Positions 16,028 through 27,280 of a DNA stretch of 64,000 nucleotides are shown one piece after another. Source of the stretch: Microbacterium testaceum StLB037 (GTDB lineage Bacteria; Actinomycetota; Actinomycetes; Actinomycetales; Microbacteriaceae); the NCBI RefSeq assembly GCF_000202635.1, contig NC_015125.1:930001-994000 (forward strand), given 5' to 3'. A program made the position numbers and the translations under genes. The stretch's first letter is position 1. The number at the start of each line of letters is the position of its first letter. The notes below the pieces were generated by a model. That model did no database searches. It was not told the DNA's origin and was given only the letters and a program-made list of their open reading frames with translations.

Positions 16028-17346
16028 CGGAGGAGCCCTTCGTAGTGACGCTGCTGGAGCTGAGCGTCGATCTGCTTCACCGTCTCGAGACCCACACCCA
16101 CGATGATCAGAATCGAGGCGCCGCCGAACGGGAAGTTCTGGTTGGCGCCGACCGTGGCGAGCGCCACGAGCGGCAGGAGCGCGATCAGGCCGAGGTAGAT
16201 GGATCCGGGCAGCGTGATGCGCGTCAGCACGTAGTCGAGGTACTCAGCGGTGGGACGACCGGCGCGGATGCCGGGGATGAACCCGCCGTACTTCTTCATG
16301 TTGTCGGCCACGTCGACCGGGTTGAACGTGATGGCGACGTAGAAGTACGTGAAGCCCACGATCAGGAGGAAGTAGATCAGCATGTACAGCGGGTGGTCAC
16401 CGCGCGTGAGGTACTGCGAGATCCACGTGACCCACGGGGCCGGTTCCTGGCCCGCCTGCGGCTGGTTGAACTGGGCGATGAGCGCCGGGATGTAGAGCAG
16501 CGACGACGCGAAGATCACCGGCACCACACCGGCCATGTTGACCTTGATCGGGATGTAGGTGTTCGTCCCGCCGTACGTCCGGCGGCCGACCATCCGCTTG
16601 GCGTACTGCACGGGGATGCGGCGCTGGGACTGCTCGACGAACACGACGAGCGCGACGACCACGATGCCGACGGCCAGGACGAGGAGGAAGATCTCGACGC
16701 CGCGCGAGTTCAGGATCGACATCATCGCGGCGGGGAACGTCGCGGCGATCGACGTGAAGATGAGGATCGACATGCCGTTGCCGACACCGCGCTCCGTGAC
16801 CAGCTCGGCGAACCACATCACGAGGCCCGTACCGGCGGTCAGCGTGATGATCATGAGCAGCTGAGCCCACCACACGTCATTCGTGAGGAGCTGCTGGCAC
16901 TCGGGGATACCGGCCGAGCCGAAGAGCTGGCCGGAGCGCGCGACGGTGACCAGAGTGGTCGACTGCAGGAGCGCGAGAGCGATCGTCAGGTAGCGGGTGT
17001 ACTGCGTCAGCTTGGCCTGACCCGCCTGACCCTCCTTGTAGAGGGTCTCGAAGTGCGGGATGACGACGCGCAACAGCTGCACGATGATCGTGGCCGTGAT
17101 GTACGGCATGACGCCGAGCGCGAAGATGGACAGCTGCAGCAGAGCGCCGCCGGAGAAGAGGTTGACCAGCGACAGCAGTCCCTCGGTGCTCCCGGAGTCG
17201 CTCAGACACTGCTGGACGTTGGGGAAGTCGACGAACGGCGACGGAACGTGGGCACCGAGCCGGTAGATGGCGATGATGCCCAGCGTGAAGGCGATCTTCC
17301 GCCTCAGGTCGGGCGTGCGGAAAACCCGCGCGATGGCGCTGAACAA
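16024..17346 (-). CDS. secY: Protein translocase subunit SecY
   Basis: The 440 residues start LFSAIARVFRTPDLRRKIAF and form about ten membrane helices of the SecYEG channel. Conserved cytoplasmic and plug segments are present (e.g. GNGMSILIFTSI and RRIPVQYAKRM). The start is set at TTG 17346 because GGAGGA lies seven bases upstream and the resulting length is usual; a 14-residue extension (MRLRRAEIVLEESP) would overrun that site. It follows rplO after a hairpin. Confidence 0.95.
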   Translation of the reverse strand: MFSAIARVFRTPDLRRKIAFTLGIIAIYRLGAHVPSPFVDFPNVQQCLSDSGSTEGLLSLVNLFSGGALLQLSIFALGVMPYITATIIVQLLRVVIPHFETLYKEGQAGQAKLTQYTRYLTIALALLQSTTLVTVARSGQLFGSAGIPECQQLLTNDVWWAQLLMIITLTAGTGLVMWFAELVTERGVGNGMSILIFTSIAATFPAAMMSILNSRGVEIFLLVLAVGIVVVALVVFVEQSQRRIPVQYAKRMVGRRTYGGTNTYIPIKVNMAGVVPVIFASSLLYIPALIAQFNQPQAGQEPAPWVTWISQYLTRGDHPLYMLIYFLLIVGFTYFYVAITFNPVDVADNMKKYGGFIPGIRAGRPTAEYLDYVLTRITLPGSIYLGLIALLPLVALATVGANQNFPFGGASILIIVGVGLETVKQIDAQLQQRHYEGLLR

Positions 17347-17353
17347 AGGGGAT

Positions 17354-17359
17354 TCCTCC
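17354..17359 (-). promoter_or_regulatory. Ribosome binding site that fixes the TTG start of secY
   Basis: GGAGGA on the minus strand, seven bases before TTG 17346. It is the only strong site near the N-terminus and argues against a longer reading. Confidence 0.75.
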
Positions 17360-17410
17360 AGAACGATCTCGGCGCGCCGCAGGCGCACACCAAATCAGAC
17401 TAACCCAGAA

Positions 17411-17440
17411 GGGGCCGACGGCCGTAAGGCCGCCGGCCCC
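17411..17440 (-). terminator. Hairpin between rplO and secY
   Basis: GGGGCCG-A-CGGCC, loop GTAA, GGCCG-C-CGGCCCC: a 12-bp stem with one mismatch, 15 bases after the rplO stop. No T-run, so attenuation of the secY part is as likely as full termination. Confidence 0.6.
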
Positions 17441-17455
17441 TCCGGGGTTCGGGCG

Positions 17456-17989
17456 TCAGTTGACGGTGCCGCCGGCGGCGACGATCTTCTGCTCAGCAGA
17501 GCCGGAGACCTTGTCGACCGAGACGGTCAGCGCGACCGAGATGTCGCCGGTGCCGAGCACCTTGACCTTCTCGTTCTTGCGCACGGCGCCCTTGGCCACG
17601 AGGCCGGCGACGGTCACGTCGCCACCCTGCGGGTAGAGCTCGGCGAGCTTGTCCAGGTTCACGACCTGGTACTCGACGCGGAACGGGTTCTTGAAGCCGC
17701 GGAGCTTCGGGGTGCGCATGTGCAGCGGCATCTGCCCACCCTCGAAGCCGACCTTGACCTGGTAACGGGCCTTGGTTCCCTTGGTACCGCGACCGGCCGT
17801 CTTACCCTTGGAGCCCTCACCACGACCGACGCGGGTCTTGGCGGTACGGGCACCCGGGACGGGACGCAGGTGGTGAACCTTCAGCACGCCGGGGCGGGCC
17901 GCGGGGGCTTCCTTCTTCTCAGCCGTCTTACGGGCCGAGGCCTTCTTCGGGGCGGCGACCGTAGCGGTCTCGTCCTTCTTGTCAGCCAT
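17456..17989 (-). CDS. rplO: 50S ribosomal protein L15
   Basis: The 177 residues have a Lys/Ala-rich N-terminal extension of about 35 residues before the L15 core ([39 protein letters not shown]). The extension is longer than in model bacteria. The ATG shares one base with the rpmD stop. Confidence 0.96.
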   Translation of the reverse strand: MADKKDETATVAAPKKASARKTAEKKEAPAARPGVLKVHHLRPVPGARTAKTRVGRGEGSKGKTAGRGTKGTKARYQVKVGFEGGQMPLHMRTPKLRGFKNPFRVEYQVVNLDKLAELYPQGGDVTVAGLVAKGAVRKNEKVKVLGTGDISVALTVSVDKVSGSAEQKIVAAGGTVN

Positions 17990-18174
17990 TAGTCGATCTC
18001 CTCAACCTTGACGAGGTGGGCGACGGTCTTGACGTAGCCGCGCGTCTGCGCGTCGTCGGGACGGACGACCGAGTCGCCGATCCGCTTGAGACCGAGCGAA
18101 CGCAGCGTGTCACGCTGGTTCTGCTTCTCGCTCACCTTGGACTTGATCTGCGTGACCTTCAGACGCTCGGCCAT
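17989..18174 (-). CDS. rpmD: 50S ribosomal protein L30
   Basis: Sixty-one residues from ATG 18174: [20 protein letters not shown], then the [14 protein letters not shown] turn typical of L30. It overlaps rpsE and rplO by one base each, giving tight translational coupling. Confidence 0.95.
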   Translation of the reverse strand: MAERLKVTQIKSKVSEKQNQRDTLRSLGLKRIGDSVVRPDDAQTRGYVKTVAHLVKVEEID

Positions 18175-18854
18175 CAGGCACCTACCTTCTGAGCGGCGGC
18201 CTCGGCGCGCACGAGGCGGGCCGGGGCGACCTGGTCGAACTCCAGGCCACGGCGGGCGGCCACGGCGCGGGGCTCTTCGAGCGACTTCAGCGCCTCGACG
18301 GTCGCGTGCACGATGTTGATCGTGTTCGACGAGCCGAGCGACTTCGAGAGGACATCGTGGATGCCGGCGCACTCGAGGACGGCGCGGACGGGACCACCGG
18401 CGATAACACCGGTACCGGCAGCGGCGGGGCGCAGGAGCACCACACCGGCGGCAGCCTCACCCTGAACGGGGTGCGGGATGGTCGAGCCGGAGCGCGGAAC
18501 GCGGAAGAAGTTGCGCTTGGCCTCTTCGACACCCTTCGAGATGGCGAGGGGGACTTCGCGGGCCTTGCCGTAACCGACACCCACGACGCCGTTGCCGTCG
18601 CCCACGACGACGAGCGCCGTGAAGCTGAAGCGACGACCACCCTTGACCACCTTCGACACACGGTTGATCGTCACGACGCGCTCGAGGAACTGGCTCTCGT
18701 TGCGGTCGCGCGAACCACGGTCGCGCTGGTTGGTGTTGCGCTCGCGACCACCGCGACGCGGCTCGCGCTCACGCTCGGCGGGGGCCGTGGCCGCAGCCGC
18801 ACCCTCTGCCGGTGCAGTCTGCTCGGTCACTTCGGTCTCCTTGTTGTCACTCAC
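18174..18854 (-). CDS. rpsE: 30S ribosomal protein S5
   Basis: The 226 residues have a long, charged N-terminal tail (about 50 residues, Arg/Glu/Asn-rich) before the double-stranded-RNA-like domain ([20 protein letters not shown]) and the C-terminal domain ([17 protein letters not shown]). S5 takes part in decoding accuracy and mRNA unwinding at the entry channel. The tail is longer than in Escherichia coli. Confidence 0.96.
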   Translation of the reverse strand: MSDNKETEVTEQTAPAEGAAAATAPAEREREPRRGGRERNTNQRDRGSRDRNESQFLERVVTINRVSKVVKGGRRFSFTALVVVGDGNGVVGVGYGKAREVPLAISKGVEEAKRNFFRVPRSGSTIPHPVQGEAAAGVVLLRPAAAGTGVIAGGPVRAVLECAGIHDVLSKSLGSSNTINIVHATVEALKSLEEPRAVAARRGLEFDQVAPARLVRAEAAAQKVGA

Positions 18855-19210
18855 AGGTTCAGCCCTCCTTCGCGGGCACCGTCGGCGATCGCGGCGACGC
18901 GACCGGCGTACCGGTTTCCGCCACGGTCGAACACGACGTCGGACACGCCGACGGCCTTGGCACGCTCGGCGACGAGCTCGCCGACCTTGCGGGCCTTGGC
19001 GGTCTTGTCACCGTCGAAGCCGCGCAGGTCGGTCTCGAGGGTGGAGGCGGAGGCCACGGTGTGGCCCTTGCTGTCGTCCACGACCTGGACGAACACGTGG
19101 CGCGCGGAGCGCGTCACGACCAGACGGGGGCGAAGCTCGGTGCCCACGACCTTCTTGCGAAGACGCGCGTGACGACGAGCACGAGCGACGGACTTTGTCT
19201 TGACAGCCAT
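18851..19210 (-). CDS. rplR: 50S ribosomal protein L18
   Basis: From ATG 19210 the 119 residues begin [20 protein letters not shown] and end GAREGGLNL, a usual length. L18 binds 5S rRNA. A GTG two codons upstream is possible but sits on the rplF stop. The stop overlaps the rpsE start. Confidence 0.95.
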   Translation of the reverse strand: MAVKTKSVARARRHARLRKKVVGTELRPRLVVTRSARHVFVQVVDDSKGHTVASASTLETDLRGFDGDKTAKARKVGELVAERAKAVGVSDVVFDRGGNRYAGRVAAIADGAREGGLNL

Positions 19211-19212
19211 GG

Positions 19213-19749
19213 TCACTTACCACTCTTTCCGGCCTTGCGGCGGACGACCTCGCCCGCGTACCGCACACCCTTGCCCTTGTACGGCTCGGGCTTGCGGATC
19301 TTGCGGATGTTGGCAGCGGCCTCGCCGACGGCCTGCTTGTCGATGCCGCTCACGGTGAGCTTGTTGTTGCCTTCGACCGTGAGGGTGATCCCGGCGGGCG
19401 GGTCGATGAGCACGGGGTGCGAGAAACCGAGGGCGAACTCGACCGAGCTGCCCTTCTGCGCCACGCGGTAACCCGTACCGACGACCTCGAGGCCCTTGGT
19501 GTAGCCCTGGGTGACACCGATGATGTTGTTGTTGATGAGCGTGCGGGTCAGGCCGTGGAGCGACCGCGACTCGCGCTCGTCGTCGGGGCGGGTGACGAGA
19601 ACCTGGTTCTCCTCGACCGACACCTCGAGGGGCTGTGCCACGGTGAGCGCGAGCTCGCCCTTGGGGCCCTTGACGTTGACCTCCCGGCCGTTCACCGAAA
19701 CGGTGACACCGGCGGGGATGTCGATGGGAAGACGTCCAATACGCGACAT
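19213..19749 (-). CDS. rplF: 50S ribosomal protein L6
   Basis: The 178-residue protein starts [15 protein letters not shown] and ends in the family signature [20 protein letters not shown]6 lies near the sarcin-ricin loop. Six bases separate it from rpsH. Confidence 0.97.
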   Translation of the reverse strand: MSRIGRLPIDIPAGVTVSVNGREVNVKGPKGELALTVAQPLEVSVEENQVLVTRPDDERESRSLHGLTRTLINNNIIGVTQGYTKGLEVVGTGYRVAQKGSSVEFALGFSHPVLIDPPAGITLTVEGNNKLTVSGIDKQAVGEAAANIRKIRKPEPYKGKGVRYAGEVVRRKAGKSGK

Positions 19750-19755
19750 GTCAGA

Positions 19756-20154
19756 TCACCACACGTAGGCGAGGACTTCCCCGCCGACGCCCTTCTGCTC
19801 GGCCTGACGGTCGGTGAGGAGACCGGAGGAGGTGGACAGGATGGCGACGCCGAGCCCGCCGAGGACCGTGGGGACCTCGGTCGACTTCGCGTACACGCGA
19901 AGGCCGGGCTTGGAGACGCGCTTGATGCCGGCGATCGACCGCTCGCGGTTCGGGCCGTACTTCAGCGTCATGTTGAGGGTCTGGCCGACACGGGCGTCCT
20001 CGACGCTCCAGTCGGCGATGTAACCCTCCTGCTTGAGGATGGCGGCGATGTTGGTCTTGAGCTTCGAGCTCGGCATCGACACGGAGTCGTGGTGCGCCGA
20101 GTTCGCGTTGCGCAGACGGGTCAGCATGTCTGCGACCGGGTCTGTCATCGTCAT
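19756..20154 (-). CDS. rpsH: 30S ribosomal protein S8
   Basis: The 132 residues contain [14 protein letters not shown] and the C-terminal [20 protein letters not shown] signature. S8 is a primary 16S-binding protein and, in some bacteria, the repressor of its operon. rpsN normally lies between rplE and rpsH; here that place is a 91-base gap with two hairpins. Confidence 0.97.
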   Translation of the reverse strand: MTMTDPVADMLTRLRNANSAHHDSVSMPSSKLKTNIAAILKQEGYIADWSVEDARVGQTLNMTLKYGPNRERSIAGIKRVSKPGLRVYAKSTEVPTVLGGLGVAILSTSSGLLTDRQAEQKGVGGEVLAYVW

Positions 20155-20180
20155 GTGATGCTTCTTTCTTTCATGAGGTT

Positions 20181-20205
20181 TCGCCTGCCGTTACACGACA
20201 GGCGA
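20181..20205 (-). repeat. Inverted repeat in the rpsH leader
   Basis: TCGCCTG and CAGGCGA enclose an 11-base loop with an inner CGT/ACG pair. It lies 27-51 bases before the rpsH start and could be a control stem in the leader. Confidence 0.45.
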
Positions 20206-20216
20206 CCTTCGATGAT

Positions 20217-20240
20217 GGGCCCCCGGAAACCCGGGGGCCC
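20217..20240 (-). terminator. GC-rich hairpin after rplE
   Basis: A perfect 10-bp stem (20217-20226 and 20231-20240) with loop AAAC lies five bases after the rplE stop, probably a partial terminator or attenuator at the place where rpsN is missing. Confidence 0.6.
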
Positions 20241-20245
20241 AAGGT

Positions 20246-20836
20246 TCAGGCCTGAGCGTCGGCCGACTGGAACGGGAAGCCGAGCTGGCGCAGCAGCGAA
20301 CGGCCCTCGTCGTCAGTCTTCGCCGTGGTGACGATCGTGATGTCGAAACCACGGACGCGGTCGATGCGGTCCTGGTCGATCTCGTGGAACACGGACTGCT
20401 CCTGGAGACCGAAGGTGTAGTTGCCGTTGCCGTCGAACTGCTTGGGCGACAGACCGCGGAAGTCGCGGATGCGCGGCAGCGCGAGGTTGACCAGGCGGTC
20501 CACGAACTCCCACGCACGGTCACCACGGAGGGTGACGTGCGCGCCGATGGCCTGACCCTCACGCAGCTTGAACTGCGCGATGGACTTGCGTGCCTTCGTG
20601 ACGATGGGCTTCTGACCGGTGATCTTGGTGAGGTCCTCGACCGCACCATCGATCACCTTGCTGTCACGAGCCGCCTCGCCGACACCGGTGTTCACGACGA
20701 CCTTGACCAGGCCGGGAATCTGCATGACGTTCTCGTAGCCGAACTCGTCCTGCAGCGCCTTCTTGATCTCGGCGTTGTACTTCTGCTTGAGGCGGGGCTG
20801 GATCTTGCCAGTCTCCGCGGCAGTCACGGTGCTCAT
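20246..20836 (-). CDS. rplE: 50S ribosomal protein L5
   Basis: The 196 residues have the L5 signatures [15 protein letters not shown] and [21 protein letters not shown]5 binds 5S rRNA and bridges to S13. It lies two bases after rplX. Confidence 0.97.
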   Translation of the reverse strand: MSTVTAAETGKIQPRLKQKYNAEIKKALQDEFGYENVMQIPGLVKVVVNTGVGEAARDSKVIDGAVEDLTKITGQKPIVTKARKSIAQFKLREGQAIGAHVTLRGDRAWEFVDRLVNLALPRIRDFRGLSPKQFDGNGNYTFGLQEQSVFHEIDQDRIDRVRGFDITIVTTAKTDDEGRSLLRQLGFPFQSADAQA

Positions 20837-20838
20837 GT

Positions 20839-21198
20839 TCAGAGGTCCTTGCCTGACTTCTTCGCGAAGCGCACGCGGACGGTGCGCTTGACGCCGTCCT
20901 TGACCTGCTCCTCGACCCGGCGGCCGACACGGGTCGGCTTCTTGGTCGAGGGGTCGACGATCGCGACGTTGGAGATGTGGATCGGGGCCTCGAACGTCTC
21001 GATGCCACCGGTCTTGGTGCCGCGCTGGGACTGGCCGACGCGGTTGTGCTTGGTGACGTAGTTCACGCCTTCGACGATGACGCGGTTCTGCTCGGTAAGG
21101 ACCTCGAGGACCTTGCCCTGCTTGCCGCGGTCGCCGCCACGCTCGGGCTTGGCGCCCGAGATGACCTGAACCAGGTCACCCTTCTTGATTTTCGCCAT
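20839..21198 (-). CDS. rplX: 50S ribosomal protein L24
   Basis: The 119-residue protein begins [15 protein letters not shown], the KOW motif that starts 23S rRNA assembly. The C-terminal half is basic and slightly longer than in model species. Two-base gap to rplN. Confidence 0.96.
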   Translation of the reverse strand: MAKIKKGDLVQVISGAKPERGGDRGKQGKVLEVLTEQNRVIVEGVNYVTKHNRVGQSQRGTKTGGIETFEAPIHISNVAIVDPSTKKPTRVGRRVEEQVKDGVKRTVRVRFAKKSGKDL

Positions 21199-21200
21199 GA

Positions 21201-21569
21201 TCAGATGACCTCCGGGGCGAGCGAGACGATCTTCATGAACTTCTTGTCGCGAAGCTCACGGCCGACCGGTCCGAAGATACGGGTGCCGCGGGGCTCCCCG
21301 TCGTTCTTCAGGATCACGGCGGCGTTCTCGTCGAACTTGATGTACGAGCCGTCGGGACGGCGGGTCTGCTTGACGACACGGACGACGACGGCCTTGACCA
21401 CGTCGCCCTTCTTGACGTTTCCACCCGGGATCGCGTCCTTGACCGTGGCGACGATCACGTCGCCCAGGCCGGCGTAACGACGGTTGGAGCCGCCGAGCAC
21501 GCGGATGGTGAGCAGCTCCTTGGCGCCGGTGTTGTCGGCGACCTTCAGCCGGGATTCGTTCTGAATCAC
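21201..21569 (-). CDS. rplN: 50S ribosomal protein L14
   Basis: The 122 residues carry [16 protein letters not shown] and [24 protein letters not shown] start follows GGAGTAAAAA. L14 lies at the intersubunit face. A 35-base gap separates it from rpsQ, so it may open a new translational unit. Confidence 0.97.
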   Translation of the reverse strand: MIQNESRLKVADNTGAKELLTIRVLGGSNRRYAGLGDVIVATVKDAIPGGNVKKGDVVKAVVVRVVKQTRRPDGSYIKFDENAAVILKNDGEPRGTRIFGPVGRELRDKKFMKIVSLAPEVI

Positions 21570-21604
21570 TTTTTACTCCTTGGATTCCAAGTAGGCCGCG
21601 AGGC

Positions 21605-21937
21605 TTACTTGGCCTTCTCGAGGATCTCGACCAGGCGCCAGCGCTTGGTGGCGCTCAGCGGACGGGTCTCGTTGATGACGACGAGGTCGCCGATGCCCGC
21701 CGAGTTGGTCTCGTCGTGCGCCTTGACCTTCGAGGTACGGCGGATGACCTTGCCGTAGAGGGGGTGCTTCACGCGGTCCTCGACCTCGACGACGATGGTC
21801 TTGTCCATCTTGTCGCTGACGACGTAGCCACGACGCGCCTTGCGGTAACCGCGGGCGTCCACGTCGCGGACGTCGTTCTCGGCGTGCTCGTGACCGACGA
21901 CCTGCGCCTCGGCCTCTGCCTTCTTCGCGGTAGCCAT
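21605..21937 (-). CDS. rpsQ: 30S ribosomal protein S17
   Basis: The 110 residues carry an N-terminal extension of about 30 residues (Ala/Glu/Asp-rich) before the OB-fold core [21 protein letters not shown]17 is a primary assembly protein. It shares one base with the rpmC stop. Confidence 0.95.
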   Translation of the reverse strand: MATAKKAEAEAQVVGHEHAENDVRDVDARGYRKARRGYVVSDKMDKTIVVEVEDRVKHPLYGKVIRRTSKVKAHDETNSAGIGDLVVINETRPLSATKRWRLVEILEKAK

Positions 21938-22248
21938 TACTCGGCCTCTTCCTTCGCGGCGTCGTCAGCGGCATCCGCCTTCTTCGCCTTGCTCTTCTTC
22001 GCCTTCGTCGCCTCGACCGGGGCCGGGGTGGCGCGGATGCCGAGCTCGCGCTCACGGATCACCGTGTACAGACGCGCGATGTCGCGCTTGACTGCACGGA
22101 TGCGGCCGTGGCTCTCGAGCTGGCCGGTGGCCGACTGGAAGCGCAGGTTGAACAGCTCTTCCTTGGCCTTACGCAGCTCCTCGACGAGGCGCTGGTCTTC
22201 GAACGTGTCGAGCTCGCTCGGGGCGAGCTGCTTGGTGCCGATCGCCAT
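21937..22248 (-). CDS. rpmC: 50S ribosomal protein L29
   Basis: A 103-residue L29. The helical hairpin core ([20 protein letters not shown]) is followed by a Lys/Ala/Glu-rich tail of about 35 residues that L29 of most bacteria lacks. L29 lines the polypeptide exit. One-base overlaps on both sides. Confidence 0.94.
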   Translation of the reverse strand: MAIGTKQLAPSELDTFEDQRLVEELRKAKEELFNLRFQSATGQLESHGRIRAVKRDIARLYTVIRERELGIRATPAPVEATKAKKSKAKKADAADDAAKEEAE

Positions 22249-22667
22249 TACGCGTCGCCCTCCTCGCGCTTGATGATGCGTGCCTTCAGGGGCAGCTTGT
22301 GGATGGCACGGGTCAGTGCTTCACGAGCGAGTTCCTCGTTGACACCCGCGACCTCGAAGAGGACGCGGCCCGGCTTGACGTTCGCAACCCACCACTCGGG
22401 CGAGCCCTTACCGGAACCCATGCGGGTTTCCGCGGGCTTCTTGGTGAGCGGACGGTCGGGGTAGATGTTGATCCACACCTTTCCACCACGCTTGATGTGA
22501 CGCGTCATCGCGATACGAGCGGACTCGATCTGACGGTTGGTCACGTAAGCGGGGGTCAGCGCCTGGATGCCGAACTCACCGAACGACACCGTGGTGCCAC
22601 CGGTGGCCTGGCCCGAACGACCGGGGTGGTGCTGCTTGCGGTACTTGACCTTGCGGGGGATGAGCAT
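22248..22667 (-). CDS. rplP: 50S ribosomal protein L16
   Basis: The 139-residue protein has [19 protein letters not shown] and [20 protein letters not shown], both canonical. L16 helps place A-site tRNA. Overlaps rpsC by one base. Confidence 0.97.
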   Translation of the reverse strand: MLIPRKVKYRKQHHPGRSGQATGGTTVSFGEFGIQALTPAYVTNRQIESARIAMTRHIKRGGKVWINIYPDRPLTKKPAETRMGSGKGSPEWWVANVKPGRVLFEVAGVNEELAREALTRAIHKLPLKARIIKREEGDA

Positions 22668-23425
22668 TACGCCGACGCTCCTTCTGCCACGGGGGCCTCG
22701 TTGCGCGGGCCACGACGACGGTCGCCACCGCGGTCGTCACGACCGCGGGACTTGGGCGCGTTGGCCTGCTCGCGGGCGAGCTCCTTGTTGGTGAGGTCGC
22801 CCTTGTAGATCCAGACCTTCACGCCGATGCGGCCGAAGGTGGTCTTGGCCTCGTAGAAGCCGTAGTCGATGTTCGCGCGGAGCGTGTGCAGGGGCACACG
22901 GCCTTCGCGGTAGAACTCCGAGCGGCTCATCTCGGCGCCGCCGAGACGGCCCGACACCTGGATGCGGACACCCTTGGCGCCGGCACGCTGCGCGCCCTGC
23001 AGGCCCTTGCGCATCGCGCGGCGGAAAGCCACGCGAGCGGTGAGCTGCTCGGCGACACCCTGAGCGACCAGCTGAGCGTCGGCCTCGGGGTTCTTCACCT
23101 CGAGGATGTTCAGCTGGATCTGCTTACCGGTGAGCTTCTCGAGGTCGGCACGGATGCGCTCGGCCTCGGCGCCGCGGCGACCGATCACGATGCCCGGACG
23201 GGCGGTGTGGATGTCGACGCGAACGCGGTCACGCGTGCGCTCGATCTCGATGTTGCTGACACCGGCGCGGTCGAGCGACGTGGTCAGCAGGCGACGGATC
23301 TTGATGTCCTCGGCGAGGTAGTCGGCGTAACGCTGACCGGCCTTCGTCGAGTCCGAGAACCACCGCGACACGTGGTCGGTGGTGATGCCGAGGCGGAAGC
23401 CGTACGGGTTGACCTTCTGTCCCAT
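22667..23425 (-). CDS. rpsC: 30S ribosomal protein S3
   Basis: The 252-residue protein has [20 protein letters not shown], the KH domain [11 protein letters not shown] and the [18 protein letters not shown] segment. An Arg/Gly/Asp-rich tail follows residue 220. S3 guards the mRNA entry channel. Confidence 0.97.
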   Translation of the reverse strand: MGQKVNPYGFRLGITTDHVSRWFSDSTKAGQRYADYLAEDIKIRRLLTTSLDRAGVSNIEIERTRDRVRVDIHTARPGIVIGRRGAEAERIRADLEKLTGKQIQLNILEVKNPEADAQLVAQGVAEQLTARVAFRRAMRKGLQGAQRAGAKGVRIQVSGRLGGAEMSRSEFYREGRVPLHTLRANIDYGFYEAKTTFGRIGVKVWIYKGDLTNKELAREQANAPKSRGRDDRGGDRRRGPRNEAPVAEGASA

Positions 23426-23823
23426 TACTTGCTCGCCTTCTTGTTGGCGCGAGCCGGGGCCGCCTCAGCGGTCTCGGGCGTCGCGAGCACGACCGTGATG
23501 TGGCTCGTGCGCTTCTTGATCTGGAAGGCGCGACCCTGAGCGCGGGGCTGGAAACGCTTCAGCGTCGTGCCCTCGTCGACGTACGCGTTCTTCACGTACA
23601 GGTCAGCGTCATCCAGGTACTCGTTCGTCTTGTCGGCCGTGACGCGAGCGTTCGCGATGGCCGAAGCGACGAGCTTGTAGATCGGCTCGCTCGCACCCTG
23701 GGGCGCGAACTTCAGGATGGCAAGGGCCTCTTCGGCCTGCTTGCCCTTGATGAGAGCGACGACACGACGAGCCTTCTGAGGGGTCACGCGGATGTGTCGC
23801 ACGCGTGCGATGGACTCCACCAT
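23425..23823 (-). CDS. rplV: 50S ribosomal protein L22
   Basis: The 132 residues include [19 protein letters not shown] and a beta-hairpin loop ([20 protein letters not shown]) that reaches into the exit tunnel. A short basic C-terminal tail is added. Its ATG codon is followed by a 23-base gap back to rpsS. Confidence 0.97.
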   Translation of the reverse strand: MVESIARVRHIRVTPQKARRVVALIKGKQAEEALAILKFAPQGASEPIYKLVASAIANARVTADKTNEYLDDADLYVKNAYVDEGTTLKRFQPRAQGRAFQIKKRTSHITVVLATPETAEAAPARANKKASK

Positions 23824-23846
23824 TTCTCTCTCCTCTTGCCCCCGCG

Positions 23847-24128
23847 TCAGCGGCGGCGACCCTTCTTGTCGTCCTTCACGTGGCCGCGGAAGGTGCGGGT
23901 GGGCGAGAACTCGCCCAGCTTGTGGCCGACCATGGTCTCGGTCACGAACACGGGGATGTGCTTGCGACCGTCGTGCACGGCGATGGTGTGTCCCAGCATG
24001 GCGGGGATGATCATCGAACGGCGCGACCAGGTCTTGATGACGTTCTTCGAACCGGCTTCGTTCTGCGAGACGACCTTGCGAAGCAGGTGCTCGTCGACGA
24101 AGGGGCCCTTCTTAAGGCTGCGAGGCAT
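23847..24128 (-). CDS. rpsS: 30S ribosomal protein S19
   Basis: Ninety-three residues beginning [19 protein letters not shown] and ending [20 protein letters not shown], a complete typical S19 in the 30S head. Confidence 0.97.
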   Translation of the reverse strand: MPRSLKKGPFVDEHLLRKVVSQNEAGSKNVIKTWSRRSMIIPAMLGHTIAVHDGRKHIPVFVTETMVGHKLGEFSPTRTFRGHVKDDKKGRRR

Positions 24129-24140
24129 CTTCCTCTACTC

Positions 24141-24980
<840 letters not shown>

Positions 24981-25004
24981 TGTTCTTGTCCTCTATCCCG
25001 ACCG

Positions 25005-25304
25005 TCAGCCGACAGACGTGAAGATGTCGATGGTGCCGGACTTCAGCGTGACGATGGCACGCTTCGTGTCCTTGCGCTTGCCGATGCCGAAGCGGGTCCG
25101 ACGGGCCTTGCCCTGACGGTTCAGCGTGTTCACCGAAGCGACCTTGACGCCGAAGATCTTCTCGATCGCGAGCTTGATCTCGGTCTTCGACGAGCGGGGG
25201 TCCACCAGGAAGGTGTACTTGCCCTCGTCGATGAGCGAGTAGCTCTTCTCGGAGACGACCGGCTTCAGGATGATGTCGCGCGGGTCCTTGTTGACGGTGG
25301 TCAT
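25005..25304 (-). CDS. rplW: 50S ribosomal protein L23
   Basis: The 99 residues include [20 protein letters not shown] and [19 protein letters not shown]23 is the docking site for trigger factor and SRP at the exit. The ATG overlaps the rplD stop (ATGA). Confidence 0.97.
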   Translation of the reverse strand: MTTVNKDPRDIILKPVVSEKSYSLIDEGKYTFLVDPRSSKTEIKLAIEKIFGVKVASVNTLNRQGKARRTRFGIGKRKDTKRAIVTLKSGTIDIFTSVG

Positions 25305-25963
25305 GCCGAGACCTCCTCGGTGGCGCCCGACTTCGACGCGACGAAGGCGTCGTAGGCGGCCTTGGTGAAGACGATGTCGTCGGAGACGACCACGTCGTAG
25401 GTGTTCAGCTGGCCGACGGTCAGCACGTGGACGTACGCGAGGTTGCGCACGCTCTTGATCGTCAGCTCGTCGTCACGCTCGATGACCACGAGGACGTTCT
25501 TGACGGCACCGAAGGCCTTCAGCGCGGCAGCGGCGGCCTTGGTCGAGGGCGCACCCTCGATGGCGAAGCTGTCGACGATGTGGAGACGCTGCCCACGAGC
25601 ACGGTCGCTGAGCGCACCCAGGAGGGCGGCCGCGATCATCTTCTTGGGGGTGCGCTGGCTGTAGTCGCGGGGCTTGGGCCCGTGGACGATGCCACCACCG
25701 GTCATGTGCGGCGCGCGGATCGAGCCCTGACGGGCGTTACCGGTGCCCTTCTGCTTGAAGGGCTTGCGGCCGGCACCCGAGACCTCGCCACGACGCTTGG
25801 TCGAGTGCGTGCCCTGGCGAGCCGCGGCGCGCTGCGCCACGACGACCTGGTGGATGAGGGGGATGTTCGTCTTGACGTCGAAGATGTCGGCGGGCAGCTC
25901 CACGGAGCCGGCCTTCTTGCCGTCGGCCTTCACGACGTCGAGCGCGAGAGTCGAGTCAGCCAT
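25301..25963 (-). CDS. rplD: 50S ribosomal protein L4
   Basis: From ATG 25963 the 220 residues include the extended tunnel loop ([40 protein letters not shown]). In enterobacteria L4 represses its operon through the S10 leader; here the long rpsJ leader would allow such control, but no matching structure is recognisable. Two bases separate it from rplC. Confidence 0.97.
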   Translation of the reverse strand: MADSTLALDVVKADGKKAGSVELPADIFDVKTNIPLIHQVVVAQRAAARQGTHSTKRRGEVSGAGRKPFKQKGTGNARQGSIRAPHMTGGGIVHGPKPRDYSQRTPKKMIAAALLGALSDRARGQRLHIVDSFAIEGAPSTKAAAAALKAFGAVKNVLVVIERDDELTIKSVRNLAYVHVLTVGQLNTYDVVVSDDIVFTKAAYDAFVASKSGATEEVSA

Positions 25964-25965
25964 GA

Positions 25966-26625
25966 TCAGGCACCCTTCACTGCGTTGCGGACGTAGACGA
26001 TGCGGCCACGAGCACCGGGGACGGCGCCCTTGACGAGCATCAGACCCTTCTCGGCGTCGACGGCGTGCACCGTGAGGTTGAGGACGGTCACGCGCTCGCC
26101 ACCCATACGGCCGGCCATGCGCATGCCCTTGAACACGCGGCTCGGAGTCGACGAGGCGCCGATCGAGCCGGGCTTGCGGTGGTTGCGGTGCGCACCGTGC
26201 GAAGCGGAGACGCCCTTGAAGTTGTGACGCTTCATGACACCGGCGGTGCCCTTGCCCTTGCTGGTGCCGACGACGTCGACCAGCTGGCCGGCCTCGAAGA
26301 GGCCGTCCACGGTGAGCTCCTGGCCCAGCGTGTAGTCGGCGGCATCCGCGGTCCGCACCTCGGTGAGGTGGCGACGCGGGGTGACACCGGCAGCGTCGAA
26401 GTGAGCCGTCAGGGGCTTGTTCACCTTGCGGGGGTCGATCTGGCCGTAGCCGATCTGCACGGCGTTGTAGCCGTCCTTCTCGAGCGAGCGCAGCTGGGTC
26501 ACGACGTTCGGGGCGACCTCGATGACGGTGACGGGAACGAGCTTGCCGTTCTCGTCCCACACCTGGGTCATGCCGAGCTTGGTGCCGAGGAGGCCCTTGG
26601 AGATCTTGGAGTTGATGTCAGCCAT
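25966..26625 (-). CDS. rplC: 50S ribosomal protein L3
   Basis: From ATG 26625 the 219-residue protein has [20 protein letters not shown] and the central loop [20 protein letters not shown] that reaches the peptidyl transferase centre. A longer frame upstream overlaps rpsJ and is not used. Confidence 0.97.
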   Translation of the reverse strand: MADINSKISKGLLGTKLGMTQVWDENGKLVPVTVIEVAPNVVTQLRSLEKDGYNAVQIGYGQIDPRKVNKPLTAHFDAAGVTPRRHLTEVRTADAADYTLGQELTVDGLFEAGQLVDVVGTSKGKGTAGVMKRHNFKGVSASHGAHRNHRKPGSIGASSTPSRVFKGMRMAGRMGGERVTVLNLTVHAVDAEKGLMLVKGAVPGARGRIVYVRNAVKGA

Positions 26626-26633
26626 GTCGAACC

Positions 26634-26942
26634 TCAGAGCTTGATCTCGATGTTGACATCGGCCGGGAGGTCGAGGCGCATCAGCGAGTCGACGGCCTTG
26701 GGCGTCGGGTCGATGATGTCGATGAGGCGCTTGTGGGTGCGCATCTCGAAGTGCTCGCGGCTGTCCTTGTACTTGTGGGGCGACCGGATGACGCACACGA
26801 CGTTCTTCTCGGTCGGAAGGGGAACCGGGCCCACCACGGTGGCGCCGGCACGGGTCACGGTGTCGACGATCTTGCGCGCCGACGAGTCCAGCCCGGCGTG
26901 GTCGTACGACTTCAGGCGAATGCGGATCTTCTGTCCCGCCAT
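26634..26942 (-). CDS. rpsJ: 30S ribosomal protein S10
   Basis: From ATG 26942 the 102 residues include [20 protein letters not shown] and the tip loop [20 protein letters not shown]10 also serves NusB/NusG antitermination. It heads the S10 operon and has a leader of about 300 bases from the promoter at 27252-27280. Confidence 0.98.
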   Translation of the reverse strand: MAGQKIRIRLKSYDHAGLDSSARKIVDTVTRAGATVVGPVPLPTEKNVVCVIRSPHKYKDSREHFEMRTHKRLIDIIDPTPKAVDSLMRLDLPADVNIEIKL

Positions 26943-27251
26943 TGTCTGCTCTCTCTCTTTCAGCGTCTTACCCGACCTGGGGCATTGGACGCACGGTGGT
27001 GCTGACGCACCCTGGCACTTCCCCTCGCTCACGCGAGAGATGCTGCACCGCTGTTCAGCTGTCAAACCGGATGCCATGGCATCCGGCCCGCCCCTCGCAC
27101 GCACGCGCGCGAATCCGATGAAGGAAGAGGGGGTTCGGTGTGGTGTTCTGCTGCCCGCGGCCCAGGACCCTGCGCCTTCGCGCCGCCTGTGCACTGCCCT
27201 GACAGTGATCCTGGCGCGCGCCGAGCGCGCACCGGAATGTGGAACTGGACT
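26943..27251 (-). promoter_or_regulatory. Long 5' leader of the S10 operon
   Basis: About 300 transcribed bases without a credible gene. It contains a perfect 20-bp palindrome at 27067-27086, a small CTCGC/GCGAG hairpin at 27024-27037 and G/C-rich alternating purine-pyrimidine tracts around 27090-27110 and 27211-27230. A leader of this length suggests control at the RNA level, but no named riboswitch or L4-binding fold could be recognised by eye. Confidence 0.6.
27067..27086. repeat. Perfect 20-bp palindrome in the S10 leader
   Basis: CCGGATGCCATGGCATCCGG has no spacer and is built from an inverted pair of GGATGCC. The rpsK-rpoA gap holds the same pair with a wider gap. With no loop bases it suits a dimeric DNA-binding protein better than an RNA hairpin. 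Confidence 0.7.
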
Positions 27252-27280
27252 AGTCTACGGACCCGTCGGGCGTGTCGCAA
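27252..27280 (-). promoter_or_regulatory. Promoter of the S10 operon
   Basis: Minus strand -35 TTGCGA (27280-27275), 17-base spacer, -10 TAGACT (27257-27252). It is the best housekeeping-type promoter in the 438-base gap between rpsJ and the gene at 27381. Confidence 0.7.

Noticed and set aside
16045..17403. A 452-codon plus-strand frame opposite secY
   Set aside because: Shadow of secY; its translation is a low-complexity Arg/Asp/Glu string.
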